DNA from: Oscillospiraceae bacterium
GTDB lineage: Bacteria > Bacillota > Clostridia > Oscillospirales > Oscillospiraceae
Length of the DNA: 64,000 nucleotides
Reading direction: 5' to 3'
Assembly (NCBI GenBank): GCA_015067995.1
Contig: SVLJ01000001.1
Location: 1-64,000, forward strand
The notes beneath the pieces are model-generated. The model worked only from the letters and a program-made list of their open reading frames with translations, did not search any database and was not told the origin of the DNA. This document shows positions 27,735 through 36,332 of the stretch, one piece after another. Positions within the stretch are counted from its first letter, which is position 1; each line of letters starts with the position of its first letter. The translations under genes and the position numbers were made by a program.

Positions 27735-29726
27735 GTGAGGATGATGACACAGAGCAAACAGGAACAAAAAAGAATGGATTCGAATGAGCACATCCTTGCT
27801 TGCCTTTCTTCCGCCCCTTCCAACGCAAAAATCATCCGAACTGCGGCACGAATGGCAAATGCCTTTGGCAGCCAGTTTACGGCTTTGTTTGTGGAAACAC
27901 CGGATTTTTCTGTTGCTTCGAAAGAAAACAAAGAACGTTTGCAGGAAAACCGGAAGCTGGCAGAACAGCTTGGAGCTAATATTGAAACCGTGTATGGCGA
28001 AGACATCCCATATCAGATTGCAGAGTTTGCACGCATTTCGGGTATTACAAGAATCGTTCTTGGACGTAGTGCTGTTACCCGCCGCCATCTGTTTGGAAAG
28101 CCGACTTTGACAGAATTGCTCCTGACCTACGCTCCGGATATCGACATACATATTATTCCGGATAAAACCGTTGACACCACATATTACCCCAAAAGAGCGA
28201 GAAAAAAGCATCATAATCTGCGTGTGCTGAAAAATGCATTCACAAGTCTGCTCATTTTGCTTTTTGCAACGCTATTAAGTCTGCTTTTTCATGAGGTCGG
28301 CTTTACGAACCCCAATATCATCATGGTCTACATTCTTGGGGTTCTCTTGACCTCTGTCGCCACATCACATCAGATATATAGTTTGATATCTTCTGTTGCC
28401 AGTGTGTTTGTTTTCAATTACCTGTTTACGGAGCCTCGTTTTTCACTGACGGCTTATGAAACCGGTTATCCGGTCACCTTTGTGGTTATGTTTCTGACCG
28501 CTTATATTACCGGTACGTTTGCCATTCGTTATAAGGAGCAGGCACGAGAGTCCACGAAGATCGCACGCCGCACAAAGGTTCTGTTTGATACGGATCAGAT
28601 GCTTTCCAAGGCACATGGACGAAATGAGATCATTCATGTGGCTGCTGAACAAGTTATGAAACTGTTGGGACGAAGCATTGTAATTTTTGACAATCTGAGC
28701 GGACGGTTGTCAGAGCCGATCCTATTCCATACAAAAACAGACAAGACATATGATTGGGGAAAAGAACAGAAGGCTGCGGAGTGGGCATTGAAAAACAATC
28801 ATGCTGCCGGTGCCACAACGGAATTGTTCCCTGAGAGTCACTATCTATATCTTGCGATTCGGGTTAATGAACGGGTATACGGTGTAATTGGAATTGATGC
28901 TTCTGCCGGGGAACTTGATGCGTCTGAGCATGATGTTCTTCTTTCAATCCTCGGTGAAACCGCACTGGCTTTGGAAAACAATCGAAATGCTCGTGAAAAA
29001 GAAGCCGCTGCCATTTTAGCGGAAAGTGAACAGCTTCGTGCAAATCTGCTCAGGACAATCTCCCACGATCTACGTACTCCGTTGACTACCATTTCCGGCA
29101 ATGCCAGTAATCTGCTCAATAATGCGGAATATTTCGATCAAGAGACAAAGCAACAGATATACGCTGATATTTATAATGATTCCATGTGGTTGACCGATCT
29201 GGTTGAAAACCTGTTATATGCCACACGAATCGAAGATGGGTGTATGATGCTGCAGACATCTACTGAGCTGCTCAGCGAAATGATAGAAGAAGCGATGCAG
29301 CACATCGGCAGGAAAGCAGCGGCCCGTCCGATCAGGGTAGTTCAAGAGAATGAGATCCTGCTGGTCAAAGCTGATCCCAAGCTGATTGTTCAAGTCATCA
29401 CTAATATTGTAGATAATGCGTTGAAATACACGCCTGCCGACACTGCTATTACGCTGACGGCAAAAAAGACAGACGACATGGCGGAGATCAGGATCGCAGA
29501 TACAGGCAGAGGTCTTTCAGATGAAGAAAAACGGAAAGTTTTTGATAAATTTTACTGTGGCAAAAATAAAATAGCGGATAACCGTCGCAGTCTTGGCTTG
29601 GGACTGTATCTCTGCAAGGCAATTGTCGAGGCGCATGGAGGAGCAATTCGTGTTGAAGACAATCAGCCGCAGGGTGCTGTCTTTAGCTTTACTCTTCCGC
29701 TGGAGGAGGTTGTTTACCATGAATAA
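27735..29726 (+). CDS. KdpD-like sensor histidine kinase lacking the N-terminal KdpD domain
   Basis: Usp-like N-terminus 'ILACLSSAPSNAKIIRTAARMANAFGSQFTALFVE', 4-TM DUF4118-like segment, 'RTISHDLRTPLTTISGNASNLL', HATPase_c 'DTGRGLSDEEKRKVFDKFY'. Confidence 0.9.
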   Translation: MRMMTQSKQEQKRMDSNEHILACLSSAPSNAKIIRTAARMANAFGSQFTALFVETPDFSVASKENKERLQENRKLAEQLGANIETVYGEDIPYQIAEFARISGITRIVLGRSAVTRRHLFGKPTLTELLLTYAPDIDIHIIPDKTVDTTYYPKRARKKHHNLRVLKNAFTSLLILLFATLLSLLFHEVGFTNPNIIMVYILGVLLTSVATSHQIYSLISSVASVFVFNYLFTEPRFSLTAYETGYPVTFVVMFLTAYITGTFAIRYKEQARESTKIARRTKVLFDTDQMLSKAHGRNEIIHVAAEQVMKLLGRSIVIFDNLSGRLSEPILFHTKTDKTYDWGKEQKAAEWALKNNHAAGATTELFPESHYLYLAIRVNERVYGVIGIDASAGELDASEHDVLLSILGETALALENNRNAREKEAAAILAESEQLRANLLRTISHDLRTPLTTISGNASNLLNNAEYFDQETKQQIYADIYNDSMWLTDLVENLLYATRIEDGCMMLQTSTELLSEMIEEAMQHIGRKAAARPIRVVQENEILLVKADPKLIVQVITNIVDNALKYTPADTAITLTAKKTDDMAEIRIADTGRGLSDEEKRKVFDKFYCGKNKIADNRRSLGLGLYLCKAIVEAHGGAIRVEDNQPQGAVFSFTLPLEEVVYHE

Positions 29727-30417
29727 ATTTCAAATATTGGTTGTTGAGGACGATGCGCCTGTACGCAACCTGATCACCACCACATTAAGGGCGAATAACT
29801 ATCGCTTTATTACTGCCGGAAGCGGTGAATCTGCTGTGTCAGAAACCGCATCACACAATCCGGATATTATTTTGCTGGACTTGGGGCTGCCTGATATTGA
29901 TGGCGTGGAGGTTATTCGGCGCATTCGCAGTTGGTCGAATGTCCCTATCATTGTAATCAGCGCCCGTAGTGAGGACAGTGACAAAATTGATGCATTGGAT
30001 GCCGGGGCGGATGACTATCTTACGAAACCATTTTCTGTTGATGAGCTTCTTGCCCGACTGCGTGTTACGCAGCGCAGGATCGCCTTGATGCAAAGCATCG
30101 GCAATGAGCAGGCGATCTATCAGAACGGCGCTCTAAAGATTGATTATTCTGCCGGATGCGCTTGGATGGGCGAAGAAGAATTGCGTATGACGCCCATGGA
30201 ATATAAGCTCCTATGTCTTTTGGCGAGAAACACAGGCAGAGTGCTTACTCACAAATTTATTTTACAGAATGTGTGGGGAAGCAGTTGGGAAAATGATGTT
30301 GGTACCCTTCGTGTGTTTATGGCAACACTGCGAAAAAAGCTGGAGACAGCACCCGGTTCTCCGCAATATATCCAAACCCACATTGGCGTGGGCTATCGGA
30401 TGCAGAAGGTGGAATGA
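29719..30417 (+). CDS. KdpE-like OmpR-family response regulator
   Basis: 'FQILVVEDDAPVRNLITTTLRANNYRFITAGSGESAVSE' and C-terminal winged helix 'MTPMEYKLLCLLARNTGRVLTHKFILQNVWG'. Confidence 0.93.
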   Translation: MNKFQILVVEDDAPVRNLITTTLRANNYRFITAGSGESAVSETASHNPDIILLDLGLPDIDGVEVIRRIRSWSNVPIIVISARSEDSDKIDALDAGADDYLTKPFSVDELLARLRVTQRRIALMQSIGNEQAIYQNGALKIDYSAGCAWMGEEELRMTPMEYKLLCLLARNTGRVLTHKFILQNVWGSSWENDVGTLRVFMATLRKKLETAPGSPQYIQTHIGVGYRMQKVE

Positions 30418-30463
30418 GAACGCAGGATACATTCTTGCATACGAGTAACTGTGTGGCACACGT

Positions 30464-30517
30464 AAAAACCGCTGCAATTTTCATCCCTGCAGGGATGGAG
30501 ATTACAGCGGTTTTGTA
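30464..30517 (+). terminator. Terminator-like hairpin after the response regulator
   Basis: aaaaccgctg...cagcggtttt with inner catccctgcagggatg. Confidence 0.65.
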
Positions 30518-30877
30518 TTTTCTGAGGAATGGTGTCAAACTGCATTTTTACAGTTTGGGTACCATTTTCGAGGAAAATATGTGGGTGTCCAGAGGGATGC
30601 AATCCCTCGGCTCTGGGTTTCCAATAGGGGCGAGAAGCATCCCTGTTGGCACACGATTTTGCTTGCAAAATCTAGTGTGTTATACCTTTTGCGACCGCTG
30701 ACGCTGGAAAGGGACTGTCCCACGCTCGACAGACACTTTCCGGCTGTTCGGGTGTAGTTGGCATAGGAAACCTTGCAGCGAAGCGGAAAGGTTTTCTGTG
30801 ACAACGGGGGCGCAAGAGGTATATAAAACCCGCCGCAGCATCCGTCTCTCCCGTCAGTGAAACCACCATGGCAACTC

Positions 30878-31177
30878 CAAGAAAAACTGAATATAAAAAC
30901 AATTTACGCTTTGCTCTCGTCTTTTGACAAAATCTATGCTATGATGACCAAAGAAGAGCGGCGATCGCTAATTAAGTATCTGATCTCCGATGTTCAGCTA
31001 TATATGCCGGAGGAACGCAAGATGAAGGCTCGTTTCTGTAAGTCCATAACATACAGATTCCCGATAGAGAAAGAAGTGCTGGCAGAATTTAGCGACAGCG
31101 GAGTACACGTGGAGAGCGTTGTGCTGCTGACAACAGGTGATCCCGTCGAAAATACGGCAGCTGAGGTTTGTGTATGA
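30878..31177 (+). pseudogene. C-terminal remnant of a large serine recombinase
   Basis: 'LNIKTIYALLSSFDKIYAMMTKEERRSLIKYLISDVQLYMPEERKMKARFCKSITYRFPI...HVESVVLLTTGD' resembles the C-terminal region of TnpX-type recombinases; no catalytic domain upstream. Confidence 0.65.
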
Positions 31178-32388
31178 AAAAAGGACACTCGTTTTTTCAG
31201 GCAAAAAATGCCTTTCAGGAGGATTCCGGATTCCGGACATTCCTGCTTTCTATTCTGATCGCCGGTCTCGCCTATGGCCTTTATAAGGGCATGCTGGACA
31301 ATTTCCTGGCAGAAGTTGTAGGGATGGGTGAGATGGGCCGCGGTGTCACGGAGTTTTTCCGGGAACTGCCGGGGATTCTGCTGATTTTTATTCTGGCGGC
31401 ATTTTACATGCTATCTGCGGAGACACTGTACAAGGCCGGCGCGGTGATCATGCTGGTTGGTATGGGTATGCATGCCGTGCTGCCGCCTACCAAAGTGCTG
31501 GCGACGCTGGCAATTTGCGTATATTCTCTGGGCGAGCACATTCAGATCGGCATGAAGAGCACTTTGGCACTGAAGTATGCCAGACCCGGCTGCGGAGGCC
31601 TTGCGTTGGGTGCGCAGAGTGCTGCGAATCAGGTGGGTACACTGGCGGGTTACCTGGTGATCGTCTTTGTATTCACTGTGTTTGCGGCGCAGTCGCCCTA
31701 TACACTGTTTTTCGGCATTGCCACTGTGCTGGTGGGCGTGAGTATGATCTGCGCGCTGCGGATTCGCGGCAAGAGCGAAACGGATTCCAACAAACGGCGC
31801 TTTTACTTCCACCGGAAATATTATAAATACTACATGCTGGAGATGTTCTACGGCGCCCGGAAGCAGGTGTTCTTCACCTTTGGCCCCTATGTGCTGATCC
31901 TGTTTTACGGTGCCAATGCAGCCACCATCAGCCTGCTGTTTGCTGTTTCGGCCATTGCCTGTTTCTTTGCCTCTCCGGTGGTGGGAAGAATCATTGACCG
32001 GCTGGGCTACAAGATCGTCATGATCTCCGATACGTTGATTCTGGTGATTGTTTGCTTCTTCTATGGCTTTGCGCACCATCTGTTTCCCAGAGATGTTGCC
32101 TTTGTGGTGTGCTGCATCAACTATGTGCTGGATTCCGTGATCTCTCTGGCATCCATGGCGTCCAATCTGTACGTGCAGGATCTTTCTGACAATGAGGCGG
32201 AGGTGAAAGCCACCATTTCCACGGGTGTTTCCATCAATCATCTGATTACCATTTTCATTGCCTTGTTCGGCGGCTGGATCTGGAAGACACTGGGGATTGA
32301 ACTGCTGTTTATCATCTCAGCAATTCTGGGACTTTGCAACAGCGCCTACGCTGCGACCATCAAAACGAAAGCGAGGAAAAATACATGA
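31174..32388 (+). CDS. MFS transporter
   Basis: 12-TM pattern; MKKGHSFFQAKNAFQED start; ATG overlaps the stop of the recombinase remnant. Confidence 0.82.
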   Translation: MKKGHSFFQAKNAFQEDSGFRTFLLSILIAGLAYGLYKGMLDNFLAEVVGMGEMGRGVTEFFRELPGILLIFILAAFYMLSAETLYKAGAVIMLVGMGMHAVLPPTKVLATLAICVYSLGEHIQIGMKSTLALKYARPGCGGLALGAQSAANQVGTLAGYLVIVFVFTVFAAQSPYTLFFGIATVLVGVSMICALRIRGKSETDSNKRRFYFHRKYYKYYMLEMFYGARKQVFFTFGPYVLILFYGANAATISLLFAVSAIACFFASPVVGRIIDRLGYKIVMISDTLILVIVCFFYGFAHHLFPRDVAFVVCCINYVLDSVISLASMASNLYVQDLSDNEAEVKATISTGVSINHLITIFIALFGGWIWKTLGIELLFIISAILGLCNSAYAATIKTKARKNT

Positions 32389-33521
32389 GTAACGGCGGTT
32401 CCGGCGTGCCGGAGGTACATGCAGCTCCGGGAAAAACACGGAATTATGGCATTGATCTTCTCAGAATACTGGCCATGCTTTACGTGGTGATCCTGCACGC
32501 GGTAGGCCCCGGCGGCATTCTGGAGGCTGCGGCTGTGGGAACGGCTCAATACAAGGTCGCCTGGTTTCTGGAGACGTGGACTTATTGCGCGGTGAACATT
32601 TTTGCCCTTGTCAGCGGCTATGTTTCCTATACAGATCAGGATAGGCGGACAAACTGGTCCGGCTACGTGATGCTTTGGCTCCAGGTGGTGGTATACGGCG
32701 TGGCCGTGACACTGGTGTTCAATGCGTTCCATCCGGAACTGGTGACGAAAGCCGATTTGATTCGGATGTTCCTGCCGGTGACCGGTGGACTGTATTGGTA
32801 TCTGAATGCTTATACAGGCCTGTTTGTTGTGATGCCGCTGCTGGATGCAGGGGTACGCAAATGCTCCGCGGAAACGGCACGCAAGGTTTTTGTGCTGCTG
32901 TTTGTGATATTCTCCGTGTACGAAGCGGTTGTGTGGAGAATGGCGCTGTCCGGCGGATATTCGTTTGCCTGGGTGATGATTCTGTATTTGCTGGGCGCTA
33001 TTATCAAAAAATGCGAAATTGGCAAAGGATTGACAGCCTCTCAGGCGTGGATCGGGACTGCAGTTCTGTGCTTTATGGCGTGGTTCTGGAAAATGTATGT
33101 GCCGGAATTCAGCGTGCGCGGAATCTGGGTGGGCAAGGATGTGTGGATTTCCTATCTGTCGCCCATGGTACTGGGAGCGGCTGTTCTTCAGCTGATCGCG
33201 TTTTCCAAGCTGAAGGTAGGTAACGGCTTGCGGAAGGTTGTTGCTTTTGCTGCGCCGGGTTCTTTTGCGGTATATATCCTGAACTGCCATTGGGTGATCT
33301 GGAGACACATGATGACTGCGAAATTTGCGTCTCTTGCATCACGGCCTGTCTATGTTCTGGTATTCTGGGTGCTGGCGTTTTCGTGTGCATTTGTCGTGAT
33401 CTCGATCCTGATCGATCGTGTGCGCATATTCTTCTTTGAGCTGTTCCGTGTTCGAAAGATCGTGGACAGGCTTGTAGGTGTTGCCGGAAGAGCGGTAACC
33501 GCCGTGGCAGACCGACTCTGA
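32385..33521 (+). CDS. Acyltransferase family membrane protein (acyltransferase_3)
   Basis: 'NYGIDLLRILAMLYVVILHAVGPGG', multi-TM, overlaps upstream gene by 4 nt. Confidence 0.85.
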   Translation: MSNGGSGVPEVHAAPGKTRNYGIDLLRILAMLYVVILHAVGPGGILEAAAVGTAQYKVAWFLETWTYCAVNIFALVSGYVSYTDQDRRTNWSGYVMLWLQVVVYGVAVTLVFNAFHPELVTKADLIRMFLPVTGGLYWYLNAYTGLFVVMPLLDAGVRKCSAETARKVFVLLFVIFSVYEAVVWRMALSGGYSFAWVMILYLLGAIIKKCEIGKGLTASQAWIGTAVLCFMAWFWKMYVPEFSVRGIWVGKDVWISYLSPMVLGAAVLQLIAFSKLKVGNGLRKVVAFAAPGSFAVYILNCHWVIWRHMMTAKFASLASRPVYVLVFWVLAFSCAFVVISILIDRVRIFFFELFRVRKIVDRLVGVAGRAVTAVADRL

Positions 33522-33541
33522 GAGAGGAGGAGGACGATGGG

Positions 33542-34168
33542 ATGATCCAACCGGGAAAAATCAATCTGAGGAATATTCTTGTGGCGGCCGTGGGCGTCTT
33601 CTTTACCGCTACGGGCGCGGTGTTCAACATGTGCGCCGGACTGGGCAATGACTGTATTGGTATTGTCTATGATGGTATGCGCTGCTTTTTCGGCCTGAGT
33701 CAGGAGCAGCTGGGTACGGCCTCCAATATTGTGAATGTCGTGCTTGTGATTCTGCTGCTGATCATTGGCAGGCGATACATCAGCGTGGGTACACTGGTGT
33801 ATTTTATCCCCTACGGACTCTATGCCAATATCGCTACGAACCTTTACGGCCTTCTGTCGTTTTCCGACGGTCTGGTCAACAACATTCTGTTTTCGGTCAT
33901 TGGCTGCCTGTCGCTGTATTTCGGCGTGGCTACGTACATAACCGTGGACATCGGTGTGGACCCCTTCACAGGAATCGTTCTTTGGCTGACGGATAAGCTG
34001 AAGAAGGAGTACCGGTATGTCAAAATCGTATTTGACATCGTGATGATCGCTCTGGGCTGGGCGCTGGGCGGAAAAGCCGGTGTGGTGACGCTGCTGACCG
34101 CGTTTACGGCAGGCCCCTGCATCCAGTTCTTCCATCAGAAGATCCGCAGAGTGCTGGTAGGTGAATAA
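33542..34168 (+). CDS. YczE/YitT-like membrane protein
   Basis: 'GVFFTATGAVFNMCAGLGNDCIGIVYDGMRCFFGLSQEQLGTASNIVNVVLVILLLIIGRRYISVGTLVYFIPYGLYANI'. Confidence 0.78.
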   Translation: MIQPGKINLRNILVAAVGVFFTATGAVFNMCAGLGNDCIGIVYDGMRCFFGLSQEQLGTASNIVNVVLVILLLIIGRRYISVGTLVYFIPYGLYANIATNLYGLLSFSDGLVNNILFSVIGCLSLYFGVATYITVDIGVDPFTGIVLWLTDKLKKEYRYVKIVFDIVMIALGWALGGKAGVVTLLTAFTAGPCIQFFHQKIRRVLVGE

Positions 34169-34172
34169 ACAA

Positions 34173-34214
34173 CATCGCCCCCGTTGGTATTTCCTGATAC
34201 CAACGGGGGCGATG
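34173..34214. terminator. Bidirectional terminator
   Basis: catcgcccccgttggtat-ttcctg-ataccaacgggggcgatg perfect hairpin between convergent genes. Confidence 0.8.
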
Positions 34215-34218
34215 ATTG

Positions 34219-34944
34219 TCAGCGGAAAATTTTGGCTGCCGCGGCGGTGCTGCCGTCCTGTTGAAGAACACCGATCTCCATGCCGTCCGATACATCTCTG
34301 CGGCAAATGGAGAGAAGGTCGCCCTCGTAACAAGGGGAGCGGAACAGAATGTCCACTTCCCGTATGGGCATGTCGGCCATCTCCCGGCAGGAGAATGCAC
34401 CAAAAATCGCGTGTACATAGGCTGCATTGTTCATATGCTGCCCCAGATCGATGTCTGTGGAGCGTACCGTGTAGCGACCGATCTCCGGACATGCGGAAAA
34501 ATCATCCGGGATTTTGGCATAAGCGCCTTCGCAGGCAGTGCGTTCACAATGCTCCAGCGATGGTGGATAGTTGTCGGCAATGCGCGCCAGTCTGCCGGTT
34601 TTTACCTCCAGCATGGCCCATTCAGTTTTTCCGGCAGCCACAAGCTCACCGTTGTGGGTCAGCTGGTAGGAGCGGTCACACCGGATTCGCCCTGGAACCT
34701 CCGGCCATGTAACGGCGTTGAGCGTCTGTAAAAGTCTTGGCCGCTGATAGATGCATATTTTGGTTTTGACGGTCAGCCAGAACAGTCCTTTATTGGACAG
34801 GACATCCATGCCAACGCCAATGGCGTCTCCGTGTTCTGCGGCCAGATCCATAAAAAGAGAAAAAATGTGGGGAATGGCAAGCCTGCCGGTGTTGTCGCAC
34901 ATGCTGAGCGCCACAGATACTTGTTTTTCCAGTTTACATTCCAT
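34219..34944 (-). CDS. Acyl-ACP thioesterase (FatA/FatB family)
   Basis: 'AEHGDAIGVGMDVLSNKGLFWLTVKTKICIYQRP', 'DIDLGQHMNNAAYVHAIF' hot-dog fold motifs. Confidence 0.85.
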   Translation of the reverse strand: MECKLEKQVSVALSMCDNTGRLAIPHIFSLFMDLAAEHGDAIGVGMDVLSNKGLFWLTVKTKICIYQRPRLLQTLNAVTWPEVPGRIRCDRSYQLTHNGELVAAGKTEWAMLEVKTGRLARIADNYPPSLEHCERTACEGAYAKIPDDFSACPEIGRYTVRSTDIDLGQHMNNAAYVHAIFGAFSCREMADMPIREVDILFRSPCYEGDLLSICRRDVSDGMEIGVLQQDGSTAAAAKIFR

Positions 34945-35098
34945 TGTTGCCGTCCTTTGCTTCGTGTTCTATTTTGAAATCATATCACCCGGAGAGAAAA
35001 AGTTCAAAGAGTTTTTGCCGGAAGCTGTTTTTTTCGCATAGAATCTGTTATGCTGTCAGTGAATAAACAGGGCGAATGAGGCCGGAACGGAGGAGTGT

Positions 35099-35269
35099 AT
35101 GGATCCCATTTTGTATGTTGTTAAGAAGATTGACGGAGATTATGCCTGGCTGGAGAACGCAGAGCATCCTGAGCGTGAGCCGGTATTTATAGCGCGGGCG
35201 CTGCTGCCGGATACCGTGTTTGAAGGCGCACGGCTTCGATTTGAAAATTTTGAATATACGCAGCTGTAA
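35099..35269 (+). CDS. 56-aa small acidic protein
   Basis: Not in ORF track. RBS ggaggagtgt; MDPILYVVKKIDGDYAWLENAEHPEREPVFIARALLPDTVFEGARLRFENFEYTQL*. Confidence 0.7.
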   Translation: MDPILYVVKKIDGDYAWLENAEHPEREPVFIARALLPDTVFEGARLRFENFEYTQL

Positions 35270-35298
35270 GTATGCGCCATGTATATGAAAAACCGGAA

Positions 35299-35327
35299 TT
35301 GCACCGGGCGAATGGTTGAGATATAAT
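35299..35327 (+). promoter_or_regulatory. SigA-type promoter of the MoxR cluster
   Basis: TTGCAC-17-TATAAT. Confidence 0.65.
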
Positions 35328-35387
35328 TAATAAAAAATATTTAAAATGGGACGATGTACCCGGTTGACACAGGAAAGGACTGCCAAT

Positions 35388-36332
35388 ATGGATATTTCTC
35401 GCTTTACAGAGTATCGCAGCAAAGTGCTGGAGAATTGCTCACGGGTCATTGTGGGTAAGGAAGACGCTATCTCTTTGGTCTTGACGTGTTTTATTTGCTC
35501 CGGCCATGTTCTGCTGGAGGATGTGCCAGGTACAGGCAAAACGATGCTTCTGCGCGCATTTGCCAAAACCATCGGCGGTGATTTTAAGCGAATTCAATTC
35601 ACACCGGATCTGCTGCCGTCAGATTTGACCGGCATTCATTTCTTCAGTCAGAAGAGCAGTGAGTTTGAGTTCCGCCCCGGTCCGTTGTTTTCCAACATTG
35701 TGCTGGCAGACGAGATCAACCGTGCTACGCCCCGTACGCAGTCCAGCCTGCTGGAGGCTATGGAGGAGCGTCAGATTACCGTGGATGGTGTTACCACGCG
35801 TCTGGCGGAGCCGTTCATGGTTATGGCTACACAGAACCCGCTGGAGTCCTATGGTACGTTCCCACTGCCGGATGCGCAGATTGACCGCTTCTTTATGCGG
35901 CTGTCTTTGGGATACATGACCCGCGAACAGGAGATGAGCGTTATTTCTCGCCGTTCTGCTGTGGATATTATTGAATCTCTGGAGCGGCGTGTGACGGATG
36001 AGGATACCGCATACGTCCGCAGCGCCTATGCCGAAGTAACGGTGCCGCGGGATGTTCTTGGGTACATGATGGATATTGTGGAAGGCACCCGCAATGGCGG
36101 CAGCTTTGTCAGTGGCGTGTCTACCCGCGGTGCCATTGCGCTCTATAAAGCGTCTCAGGTAACGGCGGCACTGCATGGCCGAGACTATGTGATTCCGGAA
36201 GACGTCAAATATGTGGCGCCCCATGTGCTGGTCCACCGCATTTCTGCCGGCAGCGGTTCCAGAAGCGGAGCGGCGGCAAGCTTTCTGGATGATATCCTGA
36301 AGAGTATTCAGGTTCCGCTGGAAACGGTATGA
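35388..36332 (+). CDS. MoxR-family AAA+ ATPase
   Basis: 'GHVLLEDVPGTGKTMLLRAFAKTIGGDFKRIQFTPDLLPSDLTG', 'ADEINRATPRTQSSLLEAMEERQITVDG'. Confidence 0.96.
   Translation: MDISRFTEYRSKVLENCSRVIVGKEDAISLVLTCFICSGHVLLEDVPGTGKTMLLRAFAKTIGGDFKRIQFTPDLLPSDLTGIHFFSQKSSEFEFRPGPLFSNIVLADEINRATPRTQSSLLEAMEERQITVDGVTTRLAEPFMVMATQNPLESYGTFPLPDAQIDRFFMRLSLGYMTREQEMSVISRRSAVDIIESLERRVTDEDTAYVRSAYAEVTVPRDVLGYMMDIVEGTRNGGSFVSGVSTRGAIALYKASQVTAALHGRDYVIPEDVKYVAPHVLVHRISAGSGSRSGAAASFLDDILKSIQVPLETV

Larger units (their letters stand above)
24424..31177. mobile_element. Integrated element remnant (K+ transport / KdpDE-like island) bounded by rlmD tail and serine-recombinase tail
   Basis: AT-richer codons begin inside the rlmD 3' end; recombinase C-terminal remnant at the right; cargo trkH-trkA-orf-kdpD-like-kdpE-like. 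Confidence 0.65.

Noticed and set aside
30414-30701. 95-aa + ORF after the response regulator
   Set aside because: Covers a terminator hairpin and the palindrome; no RBS; looks like island non-coding sequence.
31411-33308. 276-aa and 320-aa - strand ORFs opposite the MFS and acyltransferase genes
   Set aside because: His/Gln-rich antisense translations of hydrophobic + strand membrane proteins.
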